A stretch of 39,453 nucleotides of DNA from NCBI GenBank assembly GCA_020444425.1, contig JAHLLB010000043.1, positions 1 to 39,453 of the forward strand. Reading direction: 5' to 3'. This stretch comes from a bacterium. GTDB taxonomy: Bacteria > Electryoneota > Electryoneia > Electryoneales > Electryoneaceae. The position numbers and the translations under genes were made by a program. The notes beneath the pieces were generated by a model that was not told the DNA's origin, did no database searches, and saw nothing but the letters and a program-made list of their open reading frames with translations. Below are positions 7,521-15,129 of the stretch, piece by piece. Position 1 is the stretch's first letter, and each line of letters begins with the position of its first letter.

Positions 7521-8032
7521 GTTGTTTCTCGGGAGAGAGAATCGCAATTACTGCGAAAGAAGCCGGATGAAGAGTTGGGCTGCTCTGTAACGGAAAGCCG
7601 TTTGAATAAAGGGTTCAACCGTCATAATGAACACGTCAGAGCATCGTATCATTGGAGGACGGAGAGTCCTGGAGATCGCATCCGAGCCACTGTAGAGATC
7701 GACAGTGAGGCGATACGGTTCCTTACTAACAACCAAAACGGTAGAGGTAGGCAAAACGATTACAAGAAGTTAGAGTGATTACCAGCGTGTCGCTGCGTCT
7801 CGGAACGCGCGCTATTGTAAATATGTTACAACTTCTTGCTGTATTATATATGTTATCATGGATATGTCTGAGTAGAAGCGTCGCGCCTTACCTGCCAAAT
7901 CAAGCAGAATCGTCCCTTGGGTCGTGCGTGGTAAACCCTCGTATCCACCGTTTTTGCTGGTCAGACGCCTTATCTCCCTTCTTGTAGCGTGCCGACGCAT
8001 CTTACTCATTGCTCATACAAGAAAAATACGAG

Positions 8033-8061
8033 TTGCCTTTGCAAAACGGGAGTTGTATACT
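8033..8061 (+). promoter_or_regulatory. Sigma70-like promoter of the outer-membrane protein gene
   Basis: TTGCCT at 8033-8038 and TATACT at 8056-8061 are separated by exactly 17 bp (4/6 and 5/6 matches to consensus). They lie about 78 bp upstream of the start at 8139, giving a predicted leader of about 70 nt with ribosome-binding site GGGAGGAG. It is the best promoter match I see in the window. Confidence 0.6.
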
Positions 8062-8138
8062 TTGGCATCCCGGAATTGGGAGAATTACGGCAAATCGAGT
8101 TCTTGTTGCCGTCTTCAAAAAGGCAAAAGGGAGGAGTC

Positions 8139-8687
8139 ATGCGAGTTCGTGCATTTGCGGTAGTCATGGTTTTGATGTTTGCGGCCACCTCGGCGTTCGC
8201 CGGTGGGTTCTGGGTTGGTGCCGGTGCGGATGTGTTTTTATTCGGTGATTCCGATGTAATCGATGCCGGCGGATTCTCGTCCACCTTCATCGGCTTCACT
8301 CCGAAAGTCGGCTACCAGATCAACGACATGTGGGGCGTTAACGCTGGCTACAAGTATTTCCTGGCCAACGAGGGCGACGGCGGTGCCGAGTGGACCCAGA
8401 CCGCAATTCACATCGCCGGTAACTTCGCTCCGTTCAAAGACGGCGGCATCAAGCCGTTGTACTTCATTGCCGGTCTTGACATGGTGACCTACGAGTTCGA
8501 GCAGGAGATCAACTTCGGATTCGGCACCACGACGGTATCCGCCGACGACAGCGAAACCGGTATCCTCTTCGGTGCGGGTTACGACTGGATGATGGGCGAC
8601 AAGTTCAGCATCAATCCGGAAGTCACCTATGTCACGGGCGACGCCGGCGGCATCAACATCGAAGTTGGCTGCCGCTACCGCTTCTAA
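8139..8687 (+). CDS. Small outer-membrane beta-barrel protein
   Basis: 182 residues. A Sec signal peptide (MRVRAFAVVMVLMFAATSAFA, cleaved after AFA) is followed by alternating amphipathic strands: FWVGAGADVFLF, SSTFIGFTPKVGYQI, WGVNAGYKYFLA, TQTAIHIAGNFAPF, PLYFIAGLDMVTYEF, ILFGAGYDWMM, FSINPEVTYVTG and INIEVGCRYRF. The chain ends in aromatic Phe, the usual BamA-recognised outer-membrane signature. About eight strands fit an OmpA/OmpX-size barrel. ATG at 8139 was chosen for its strong GGGAGGAG ribosome-binding site and the signal peptide, although the frame is open further upstream. The gene is monocistronic, with its own promoter and a strong terminator. The function (porin-like, adhesion or structural) is unknown. 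Confidence 0.85.
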   Translation: MRVRAFAVVMVLMFAATSAFAGGFWVGAGADVFLFGDSDVIDAGGFSSTFIGFTPKVGYQINDMWGVNAGYKYFLANEGDGGAEWTQTAIHIAGNFAPFKDGGIKPLYFIAGLDMVTYEFEQEINFGFGTTTVSADDSETGILFGAGYDWMMGDKFSINPEVTYVTGDAGGINIEVGCRYRF

Positions 8688-8715
8688 GTTTCGAAGCACC
8701 TGAAGTAGCCTGTTC

Positions 8716-8749
8716 AAAGGCCGTCTCCATCCGGGACGGCCTTTTTCTT
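8716..8749 (+). terminator. Strong rho-independent terminator after the beta-barrel gene
   Basis: AAAGGCCGTC (8716-8725), 9-nt loop, GACGGCCTTT (8735-8744), then a T-rich tail. A 10-bp perfect stem, 28 bp past the stop codon. Confidence 0.9.
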
Positions 8750-8865
8750 TTCCGGCTCCGGTTCTCCGATTCTCCCCCTGTTGTCCCATGTCACCCGGCA
8801 CCGTTTTGGCATCTTCCTCATCCCACAGTCAAGACACGTATCACGATGAACCAGGAGGAAAACCG

Positions 8866-9336
8866 ATGCTCAACCCCGGCGATAAGGCGCCCGATTTCAC
8901 GCTCAAGAACGCTGATGACCAGGACATTTCGCTCAACGACCTGAAGGGAAAGTGGACGGTGCTGTATTTCTATCCGAAGGACAACACCTCCGGCTGCACC
9001 AAAGAGGCGTGCGGCTTCACCGAGGCGTTGCCGCAGTTTCAGGGTCTGGACGCGCAGATCTTCGGCGTCAGCCCCGACTCGACCAAGTCACACCGCAATT
9101 TCCGCGAGAAGTACGATCTCAACATCGGCCTGTTGTCCGACCCGGAGAAGGAAATGATCCAGGCGTACGGTGCGTGGGGCGAAAAGAAGAACTACGGCAA
9201 GATTTACATGGGACTGGTCCGTTCGACCTTTCTGATCGATCCGGACGGTGTCGTGCAGCATGTCTGGTCGAATGTGCGCGTCGACGGTCATGTCGAGAAG
9301 GTGCGTGACCGTCTCGAAGAACTGAAGAACGCCTGA
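8866..9336 (+). CDS. bcp: Thioredoxin-dependent peroxiredoxin, BCP/PrxQ type
   Basis: 156 residues with the full AhpC/TSA thioredoxin-like fold. PGDKAPDFTL at the N-terminus is the typical BCP opening. YFYPKDNTSGCTKEACGF carries peroxidatic Cys44 and, five residues later, Cys49, the spacing of atypical two-cysteine PrxQ/BCP enzymes that reduce hydroperoxides using thioredoxin. FGVSPDSTKSHRNFREKYDL and RSTFLIDPDGVVQHVW are family blocks. ATG at 8866 follows AGGAGG by 7 nt; an ATG at 8846 is out of frame. It is probably cytosolic (no signal peptide). The length matches E. coli Bcp. Confidence 0.95.
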   Translation: MLNPGDKAPDFTLKNADDQDISLNDLKGKWTVLYFYPKDNTSGCTKEACGFTEALPQFQGLDAQIFGVSPDSTKSHRNFREKYDLNIGLLSDPEKEMIQAYGAWGEKKNYGKIYMGLVRSTFLIDPDGVVQHVWSNVRVDGHVEKVRDRLEELKNA

Positions 9337-9366
9337 TCATCAACCAACAGGCGTCGACAAGTTCGC

Positions 9367-9392
9367 CAGCCCGGTGTCGAAACGCCGGGCTG
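9367..9392 (+). terminator. Hairpin after the peroxiredoxin gene
   Basis: CAGCCCGG (9367-9374) and CCGGGCTG (9385-9392) form an 8-bp perfect stem around a 10-nt loop, 30 bp beyond the stop. A short CTTTT run follows about 13 bp later, so this is a plausible but not ideal terminator. Confidence 0.5.
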
Positions 9393-9503
9393 ACGTGTCT
9401 CCACCTTTTCCGTCAAACCGCACCGTCTTTCATCTTTTACGCTGTTTTCCTGCGTACGTTTATTGTGACAAGCCGAGTGGGTCCTCATCCCGGGGAGAGT
9501 GAG

Positions 9504-10514
9504 ATGGAAAGGCGCAATCTGGACCTCGAGCTGTTCCGTGACGAATCCGCGATCAACCGGGGCGAACCCGGACTTGTTCATTCCTACATGAAATGCCTCG
9601 CCACCGCCATGCAGGCCGTCGGGGACGGAAACGGGCCGGCGTGGTGGATGGGTGCCAGCGGATTCGCGTTCCGCATCTGGACCTGCGACACCCTCTGCCC
9701 CAGCGCCATGAGCATGTTCGACTTCAACACCATCCTCCCCCAGGCCATCGAACAACTGGGCTACAAACCGGTGTACATCAGCCGTCTCTGGGACCAACAG
9801 AAGCAGGAAGCCCGGAAACGGATGGAAGCGCACAAGCATATCGTCGCCGCCGTGGACAAGGGCGTGCCGTCGATTGTGTGGGACCTGCACGAAGCCGAGT
9901 GGGGCCTGATCACCGGCTACGACGACGGCCGCGACGCCTACTTTACCATCACCCACGATGGCCACACGTCTACCATGCCGTACGAGAATCTTGGCCAGAA
10001 CGGGATCGATATCCTCGCCGTCTCCATCCCAGGCGACGCGAACGATCTGTCCCGTGAAGAAGCGATCGATAAATCCATCCGTATCGCCGTCAACCACGCC
10101 ACCCAGAACGAGTGGGCCGACCGTCCCGACTACCAGAATGGATTCGCCGGGTACGACCAGTGGGCGCTGGTTTACGAACGCTGGGGACTGCTGATCGACG
10201 GCGGCCAGATCGAAAATATCGGCGTGCCGATCCACGAGTACGCGAAGTACTACGCCGCCCACTATTACTCCGCCCGCAGCTACGCGCGGGAATACCTCAA
10301 CCTGATCAGCAACCACGATCCGGATCTCGCGAATGCCGCGACCAAATACGCCCAGGTCGCCGACCAGCTACGCTACCTGTGGACTGAAGCCCCCGATTCG
10401 CCGACACCGAACCGGCAACTGCTGGACGATTTCGTCGCACGCCTGCACAACGCGAAACGCCTCGAAGCCGAAGCCGTCGAAGCGCTGAAGATGTACCTCG
10501 GGGTGAAGGTGTAG
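9504..10514 (+). CDS. BtrH-like / C39-peptidase-like fold protein
   Basis: 336 residues, cytosolic by appearance. SYMKCLATAMQAVG (Cys31) resembles the catalytic-cysteine helix of papain/C39-like folds and of BtrH N-terminal-domain proteins (C-x-A/G-T-A). WWMGASGFAFRIW, a Tyr/Trp-rich middle with IVWDLHEAEWGLITGYDD (a D/E-W-G-x-I-x-G-Y-D strand pair, as in C39-like proteins) and DAYFTITHDG follow. The C-terminal third is helical (YYAAHYYSARSYAREYLNLI and similar). BtrH transfers an acyl group from a carrier protein in butirosin synthesis, but no such pathway is nearby, so the substrate is unknown. ATG at 9504 was chosen because GGGGAGAG precedes it by 5 nt. It is convergent with the small secreted protein gene and shares a bidirectional hairpin with it. 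Confidence 0.65.
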   Translation: MERRNLDLELFRDESAINRGEPGLVHSYMKCLATAMQAVGDGNGPAWWMGASGFAFRIWTCDTLCPSAMSMFDFNTILPQAIEQLGYKPVYISRLWDQQKQEARKRMEAHKHIVAAVDKGVPSIVWDLHEAEWGLITGYDDGRDAYFTITHDGHTSTMPYENLGQNGIDILAVSIPGDANDLSREEAIDKSIRIAVNHATQNEWADRPDYQNGFAGYDQWALVYERWGLLIDGGQIENIGVPIHEYAKYYAAHYYSARSYAREYLNLISNHDPDLANAATKYAQVADQLRYLWTEAPDSPTPNRQLLDDFVARLHNAKRLEAEAVEALKMYLGVKV

Positions 10515-10569
10515 TCGATGTTATCGGCAATCCCCATTGCCGGGGTCCATGCTGCTCGCGTATAAACAA

Positions 10570-10596
10570 AACCCGGGCTGCGGGGCAACCCGGGTT
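10570..10596. terminator. Bidirectional terminator between convergent genes
   Basis: AACCCGGG (10570-10577) pairs with CCCGGGTT (10589-10596). On the minus strand TTGTTTAT follows the stem; on the plus strand CAATTT follows. It serves the secreted-protein gene at 10634-11029 and possibly the C39-like gene at 9504-10514. A clear relative of this hairpin, with the same loop core, lies at 11457-11482, downstream of the duplicated gene. Confidence 0.75.
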
Positions 10597-10633
10597 CAAT
10601 TTGCTGATTGGTCTTACGGTGCTGGGATCTGTC

Positions 10634-11029
10634 TCAGTCCGCCGGCAGTTTGCAGAAGCAGCCGATGCCCATGCCGGCGACGTAGTTCTGCGCGTACCCA
10701 CCGACATATACCTGTAGTTCGTAGTCTCCCTCCACCGCGTAGGCCGGAATCTGGATGCCACAACCCGGGATGATGTTGCCCATCGGGTACAGCCAGAAGC
10801 ATTGCAGCATGTACGGGCCGCCGGTGCAATTCGGGCCGTCCACCATCAGCCAGATCTCGCCAGCGTGGCCGTAGCCGAGGTTGTTGTGCAGATTCACATT
10901 GAAGCAGAGCTCGCCGCCTTCCGCCGGGATTTCCGTGTTCAGGCAGGTGACGGCAACATCCACCGGATCCGCGACCACCACACCGGCCACGAAGACCAAT
11001 CCCAGCAGGATTACCAGCATTTTCTTCAT
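10634..11029 (-). CDS. Small secreted single-Y-domain protein, copy 1
   Basis: 131 residues from ATG at 11029 (ribosome-binding site AAGGGGGACAAG). Signal peptide MKKMLVILLGLVFVAGVVVA, then a mature domain of about 110 residues. Its pattern TEIPAEGGELCFNVNLHNN, GEIWLMVDGP, YPMGN, IQIPAYAVEGDYELQVYVGG matches, in order, the Y module found inside eight large proteins further right (IPxxGGxxxYDxxL, LPxG, P-M, IPxxAPxGxYxF, G). It lacks the sorting domain, so it is a free-standing Y module with seven cysteines, probably disulfide-bonded in the periplasm or outside. The paralogue at 11510-11905 has exactly the same length. No function is known; a role as secreted partner or soluble version of the array's Y domain is inference. 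Confidence 0.8.
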   Translation of the reverse strand: MKKMLVILLGLVFVAGVVVADPVDVAVTCLNTEIPAEGGELCFNVNLHNNLGYGHAGEIWLMVDGPNCTGGPYMLQCFWLYPMGNIIPGCGIQIPAYAVEGDYELQVYVGGYAQNYVAGMGIGCFCKLPAD

Positions 11030-11165
11030 CTTGTCCCCCTTCCAAGGTGTACTGCGCCTTCCATCCATTTCAGCAGAACGCTGATACGGATGCCAAATAT
11101 CATTAAATAGCTAAATATACCTATATGTTATCTCTAATTTAAGTTTATAGATTTCATTATTTATT

Positions 11166-11186
11166 ACAACTCCTATTATTGTATCA
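11166..11186 (-). promoter_or_regulatory. Conserved 21-bp upstream element, copy 1
   Basis: Twenty-one bases (plus strand ACAACTCCTATTATTGTATC plus A) are identical to 12042-12062. Each copy ends exactly 157 bp from the A of its gene's start codon. Read on the minus strand it contains TACAAT, a fair -10 hexamer, but no conserved -35 at the right distance, so it is a promoter or a protein-binding site. Confidence 0.5.
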
Positions 11187-11209
11187 GCGAGCCTCTAGCC
11201 TTACTATAA

Positions 11210-11245
11210 GGTAATGATACATAGCTTTCAGCTATGAATCATACC
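11210..11245. repeat. Imperfect inverted repeat upstream of secreted-protein copy 1
   Basis: CATAGCT-TTC-AGCTATG forms a 7-bp stem, extended outward by ATGAT/ATCAT after one A-A mismatch and by GGT/ACC after a bulge. It is AT-rich and is not found upstream of copy 2. It could be an operator or an old mobile-element end. Confidence 0.35.
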
Positions 11246-11456
11246 TTTCTAGTTTTCACGTGCTTAGCGGGGGCAGGCAGTGAGTAAGTCTCGGCGCAGG
11301 GATGGAATTCAGGAGAGGCATCCTGTACCCTGAAACAGTACCTCGTGCAAACGAGTGAGGGTTGGTCGTCGAACTCTGTTCAAAGATAAGAGATCGGGAA
11401 CAGGCAGGACAGCGACAAACCGGATAGAAGCCGCATGTATCTGTTGAGAAAACGAA
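11246..11456. other. No gene seen
   Basis: Within the 480-bp gap between the two paralogues I see no open frame with a ribosome-binding site and no recognised RNA. The left part of the gap is the upstream region of copy 1; the right end carries the terminator of copy 2. Confidence 0.5.
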
Positions 11457-11482
11457 AACCCGGGCTGCGTGGCAACCCGGGC
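11457..11482 (-). terminator. Terminator of secreted-protein copy 2
   Basis: CCCGGG at 11459-11464 and 11476-11481 form the stem core, with flanking A-T and G-T pairs. On the minus strand TTTTCGTTTTC follows. The sequence is closely related to the hairpin at 10570-10596, showing that the terminator was duplicated with the gene. Confidence 0.75.
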
Positions 11483-11509
11483 TGATCATTTACGCGCTGA
11501 GGCCTGGCA

Positions 11510-11905
11510 TCATTGGGCGGGAAGTTTCGTAAACGTGTCGGTTCCCATTCCCGCGATGTAGTTCAGGTAGTACCCACCCACATACACATGCAGCATGAAC
11601 TCACCCGGAAGAAGGTAGGCCGGCATTGGAACCACACAGTCGGTAAACACATTGCCCGACGGATTCAGCCAGAAACATTGCAGGCAATAGGGGCCGCTCG
11701 TACAACCCTGCCCTTCCACCATCAACCAGATTTCGCCAGCGTGACTGTAACCAAGGTTGTTCTGCAAGGTCACGTCAAACGTGAGATCACCACCTTCCGC
11801 CGGTATTTCAGTGGTCACACAATTGACAATCACATCCACATCATCAGCAACTGCCGCCCCGGTCACGAAGATCAGTCCCAACAGGATAACCAGGATTCTC
11901 TTCAT
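11510..11905 (-). CDS. Small secreted single-Y-domain protein, copy 2
   Basis: 131 residues from ATG at 11905, preceded by AAGGAGGAAAAG. Signal peptide MKRILVILLGLIFVTGAAVA. The mature part (TEIPAEGGDLTFDVTLQNNL, GEIWLMVEGQG, LQCFWLNPSGN, PAYLLPGEFMLHVYVGGYY, IAGMGTDTF) is close to copy 1 throughout, with fewer cysteines, and matches the Y module of the large array proteins. The duplication includes the 5' region (CTTCCAAGGTGTACTGC just upstream of both starts, and the 21-bp element at 157 bp) and the terminator, so the unit is about 600 bp. Same secreted location and same unknown function as copy 1. Confidence 0.8.
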   Translation of the reverse strand: MKRILVILLGLIFVTGAAVADDVDVIVNCVTTEIPAEGGDLTFDVTLQNNLGYSHAGEIWLMVEGQGCTSGPYCLQCFWLNPSGNVFTDCVVPMPAYLLPGEFMLHVYVGGYYLNYIAGMGTDTFTKLPAQ

Positions 11906-12041
11906 CTTTTCCTCCTTCCAAGGTGTACTGCAGAAATGATCCACCACAGCTGTGAGCTGATGTGGATACCAAATATCATAAATCAACTGTAATCGATTTG
12001 TGAACAGCTCTATATAAGAACGTATCCATAGAACCACAGTA

Positions 12042-12062
12042 ACAACTCCTATTATTGTATCA
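12042..12062 (-). promoter_or_regulatory. Conserved 21-bp upstream element, copy 2
   Basis: Identical to 11166-11186 and at the same 157-bp distance from its gene's start, although much of the sequence between element and gene has diverged. This argues for a functional site such as a promoter or operator. Confidence 0.5.
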
Positions 12063-12400
12063 ATGAGCCTGAATACTCATCATTCAAACTCATCGTTGGG
12101 TCAGTGGCTTTGATACTATGCGATTCATTTCCAAGGATTTAGACACCGGGATTCTTTGTCATGATCCGACTATGGCAAATCATCAGAGAGAGACATTCGG
12201 ACTGGAAAAACCGTACCGAGTCGAAACGAAAGGGTTAGACACGTCAAACTCTTATCTAAGAAAGAAGTTCGGGAGATAGGGGACGTTCTACTCAGGCGAT
12301 GGAGAGTACCAAGTGCTTTGGATCAGCTGCGGACCTGGCCAGGGGCATCTGATTCAGAAAGCAAACAGACCTTCAGTCCACGGATACAAAGGGGCGATGA
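12063..12400. other. No gene seen
   Basis: About 340 bp between the upstream element of secreted-protein copy 2 and the STAS-like gene. I see no convincing open frame, RNA gene or strong hairpin here. Confidence 0.5.
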
Positions 12401-12772
12401 TTACTCATGGATCCAGCATCGTGCCTCTTCTTGATCAAAGAAAAACCGGATTCTGAATCCGCGGTTGTGAGCCACATTTTCGTAGAACTTTGCATCTTCC
12501 GCCAGTTCCGGTGGCAGGATCACGCCGAATTTCTCTGCAGGCATTTCTCGGATCGACTCTGCGTCTTTGGATGCGGCTTTGAAGATATCCAAGGTATTCA
12601 CGTCTATTTTCAGGTTGCGATCATCCGCCAGCACACGGGTACACCCTACCTTAAGCATGTGTTGCAGAACGAGGGTCGTATTGTGTTCCAATTCCTCGGC
12701 AGTGTTCACCTCTCCAGTCACAACGACCATCAGGACAGTTCCAGCAATGGAGAACTCGTTTACGATTGGCAT
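12401..12772 (-). CDS. Hypothetical protein, possible STAS/SpoIIAA-like fold
   Basis: 123 residues from ATG at 12772 (MPIVNEFSIAGTVLMVVVTG). The order beta-strand, GEV turn, long helix (EELEHNTTLVLQHMLKVG), strand RVLADDRNLKID, helix, then FGVILPPEL and a C-terminal RFFFDQEEARCWI resembles the alternating strand/helix pattern of STAS/SpoIIAA-like proteins that act as anti-anti-sigma or lipid-binding modules. This is fold-level resemblance only. The start is uncertain: ATG at 12784 and GTG at 12862 are in frame and none has a good ribosome-binding site. It is probably cytosolic and stands alone, ahead of the octaheme cytochrome terminator. Confidence 0.6.
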   Translation of the reverse strand: MPIVNEFSIAGTVLMVVVTGEVNTAEELEHNTTLVLQHMLKVGCTRVLADDRNLKIDVNTLDIFKAASKDAESIREMPAEKFGVILPPELAEDAKFYENVAHNRGFRIRFFFDQEEARCWIHE

Positions 12773-12910
12773 CGCGCAATCCATGTAACATCGGGGGAAA
12801 TGGACAGCTTCCGAGTATAGCGCGAGTGTTTGTTTCTGTGCAACATTAACCTGTAAATCCACAAGAGTTCAGGTCTGTGATACACCCACCAACTGAGCTT
12901 GAAAAACAAT

Positions 12911-12936
12911 GAATCCCGGGCCAAGGCCCGGGATTC
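12911..12936 (-). terminator. Terminator of the octaheme cytochrome gene
   Basis: GAATCCCGGGCC (12911-12922), loop AA, GGCCCGGGATTC (12925-12936): a 12-bp perfect stem about 90 bp past the cytochrome stop. On the minus strand it is followed by ATTGTTTTTC. Confidence 0.8.
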
Positions 12937-13024
12937 GCAGTCTTCCTGGATGCGGTCTGTTCAGGGCAGATCCACTCAGGAGGACCCCCACTTTTCCTGT
13001 TTGATGCACAACCGCCGCTTTGGT

Positions 13025-14902
13025 TTAATCGAGCAGAGTCGTGTACATCTCCACTTCATCCTCGGTATACCCCAGCGAGGTCCAGTCGAGCACGCCGTCC
13101 GCTGTGTGGCACTGGTTGCAGGTGAGCGCGCCGTCACGACGGATCGCGTGGCTGACTTCCATCGCGGCGTCCACCGGCAGCCAGCGCGGCTCCATCATCT
13201 CGCCTTCCTTGAGCGCTTCGTACTCGGACGTGTCCCACTCGTCCACGTTCATGAACGCCATGAACTTGTCCATCAGGTAGTACTTGAACATCGCGCCATA
13301 CATCATCCCCATCATGCTCTTGTCCAACTCCACCATCGCCGCCTGCTTCGGGTCGCCGGTGGTGTAGTATGTCGGCAGGTTGTAGGGGACATACATCCCG
13401 CCGAACGGGCCGATGTTGCTGAGGTCGATGTGCTGGCGACCGTTGAAGCGTTTCATCACGTACAGCTTGGACGGCTTCAGCTTCGCGATCGGACGCATGG
13501 TTTCTTCGTACCACTTGTCATAGTCAAAGTCGGCAAACTCTGGCCACACATTGTCCGGATCGTAGAACTTGTACAAATTCTCGCCGTTCGGGTTGTCGCC
13601 GATCGGGTTGCCGAGGAAGCTGGCGTCACCGTTCCACCAGACGTAGGTCAGGCCGTTGTCCGCAGCAGTCGTGGCTTTCTCTTCGTCCGTGTAGACGTAG
13701 ATCCCCGGGTGTTCTTCGAATTCCGGATGGTCGAAGTCGCGACGAGTCGCGTTATCCTCCTGCAACGTCGGAATATGGCAGGTCTGGCACGCCACGATAT
13801 CCGTATGCTCGTTGTAGAAGTCGGCGTTTTCGTAGTCGCCGACATGCGGCGCGTCACCGTGGCAGTTGGTGCAGCTGACATCAATCGCCGGCAGATCGTT
13901 GGTCATCATCGTCGTCGTGTGCTGCCCTTTGGCGATCAGGTGACCCTCGGTCGTGTGGCAGTCGATGCAGTCGACGCCGGCCGCGGCGTGGACATCCCAG
14001 GACGGCGAGTACGGCGTCCCGCGCTTTGAGCCCGGGTGCGCGATACGCGGTTTGTCATGGCCGAGGTTGCCCTGTGACTGCATGAAATGGGCGTCCAACT
14101 CGTCAATGTAGATGTCGCCGCCGAAGTTGTGCTGGTGGCAGCGAAGGCAGGTGGACGATGTCGGCGTTACAATCGACATCGCCGCGAGCATCGAACGGTC
14201 CTGCGTCCAGTAGCCGAGGCCGGCGTCCGTGTACGCCACCTGCTTTTCGTTCATGTCGTACGCCGCCGCGTGGCAGATCAGGCAGTCAATCGCGTCCTTC
14301 TCCGCCTGCGTCGTGCGGTAACCCGGCATGATCTCGCCCAGTGGCGCCTGCACCTGGCCGCCAATGTGGCACTGGCCGCAGCCTTCCGACAGCACGGTGC
14401 CATCGTCCAGCTTCACCTGCTCCGCCCACGCGGTAAACGCGAACGAGCCCGGCTTCGGACAGGGACGGTCGATCTTGCCCATCGGAAAGTCGTCCGCGAG
14501 CTCACCGTTGAAGCCCCAGACGTTGTCGCGATCAGTGGTGAAGAATTTGTAATGCGCGGAACCGAGCAGGTTTTCCATCAGGTCGACGGTGATCGTTTCG
14601 CCGGTCTCAGCGTCCTCGATCTGCGCGGTGGCGTGACACTCGAGGCAGGTCTGCGGGCCTTCATACGTGCGGATGCCGGCCTTGCGGAAACGGTCGATGT
14701 GATCAAAACGGTCCGGATACGTCGCGAGCAAATCGCTCGCAAGTGCGTCGAAATCATCGTCTGAAATGGTTTCACTGGTAAAGGGTATCTCCACCGGACG
14801 GCTGTCCGCGGGCAACATCGAATTGATGATTGCCGGCCAGAATGAATAGCCTACGACAGCCAGCACGGCGACTACAACTACCGCAATCATCACACCACGC
14901 AT
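13025..14902 (-). CDS. Membrane-anchored octaheme c-type cytochrome (tetrathionate/nitrite/hydroxylamine-type family)
   Basis: 625 residues with eight CxxCH heme-binding motifs at residues 86, 175, 207, 252, 312, 344, 372 and 595 (CLECH, CGQCH, CLICH, CLRCH, CIDCH, CTNCH, CQTCH, CNQCH). One uncleaved N-terminal segment (about residues 4-22) would anchor it in the inner membrane facing the periplasm. Eight hemes, a long gap of about 220 residues between hemes 7 and 8, and scattered distal His residues resemble the octaheme tetrathionate reductase/OTR-like family; hydroxylamine- or nitrite-processing octaheme cytochromes are alternatives. It probably reduces or oxidises a small S or N compound, or passes electrons in anaerobic respiration. 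ATG at 14902 has GAGAGG upstream. No heme-lyase or quinol-oxidase partner gene is adjacent; it has its own terminator. Confidence 0.9.
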   Translation of the reverse strand: MRGVMIAVVVVAVLAVVGYSFWPAIINSMLPADSRPVEIPFTSETISDDDFDALASDLLATYPDRFDHIDRFRKAGIRTYEGPQTCLECHATAQIEDAETGETITVDLMENLLGSAHYKFFTTDRDNVWGFNGELADDFPMGKIDRPCPKPGSFAFTAWAEQVKLDDGTVLSEGCGQCHIGGQVQAPLGEIMPGYRTTQAEKDAIDCLICHAAAYDMNEKQVAYTDAGLGYWTQDRSMLAAMSIVTPTSSTCLRCHQHNFGGDIYIDELDAHFMQSQGNLGHDKPRIAHPGSKRGTPYSPSWDVHAAAGVDCIDCHTTEGHLIAKGQHTTTMMTNDLPAIDVSCTNCHGDAPHVGDYENADFYNEHTDIVACQTCHIPTLQEDNATRRDFDHPEFEEHPGIYVYTDEEKATTAADNGLTYVWWNGDASFLGNPIGDNPNGENLYKFYDPDNVWPEFADFDYDKWYEETMRPIAKLKPSKLYVMKRFNGRQHIDLSNIGPFGGMYVPYNLPTYYTTGDPKQAAMVELDKSMMGMMYGAMFKYYLMDKFMAFMNVDEWDTSEYEALKEGEMMEPRWLPVDAAMEVSHAIRRDGALTCNQCHTADGVLDWTSLGYTEDEVEMYTTLLD

Positions 14903-15073
14903 CTTGCACCTCTCTTCACAAAGCTTGGATTGGGGGATCAGTTTCGGTTTTGATGCGGAGCAGGAGAGGAGGTTGTGCCGTTCGGGGAGTCTAACTTTTG
15001 CGATAGAAACGAGTTAGCCGGGGTGTAAGCAACGATACCTGGCGGACAGGCAATGACGTGCGGGATAACAAAA

Positions 15074-15104
15074 AACGCCCGGTTCGTTGTTCGAACCGGA
15101 CGTT
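15074..15104 (-). terminator. Terminator of the 64-residue protein gene
   Basis: AACGCCCGGTTCG (15074-15086), loop TTGTT, CGAACCGGACGTT (15092-15104): 13 pairs with one G-T wobble. On the minus strand TTTTTTG follows, 25 bp past the stop. Confidence 0.9.
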
Positions 15105-15129
15105 CACAATGGATTGAGAGGCGTCGGCA

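Larger units (their letters stand above)
7276..8032. other. Long gene-free stretch (about 760 bp)
   Basis: No open frame here has both a ribosome-binding site and recognisable protein features. The first part holds two hairpins (annotated separately). The second part (about 7520-8030) is clearly more AT-rich than the neighbouring genes and contains TTGTAA-N5-TTACAA at 7815-7831, a short dyad that could be an operator. I recognise no RNA gene. Confidence 0.5.

Noticed and set aside
7989..8138. Upstream in-frame extension of the beta-barrel protein
   Set aside because: ATG at 8139 has a strong ribosome-binding site, is followed directly by a signal peptide, and the promoter at 8033-8061 lies inside the would-be extension.
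8788..8865. Upstream extension of the peroxiredoxin
   Set aside because: ATG at 8866 has AGGAGG and matches the usual family N-terminus; the extension has no family features.
12899..14029. A 376-codon plus-strand open frame opposite the octaheme cytochrome
   Set aside because: It is His/Arg/Val-rich noise; the eight CxxCH motifs on the minus strand show which strand codes.
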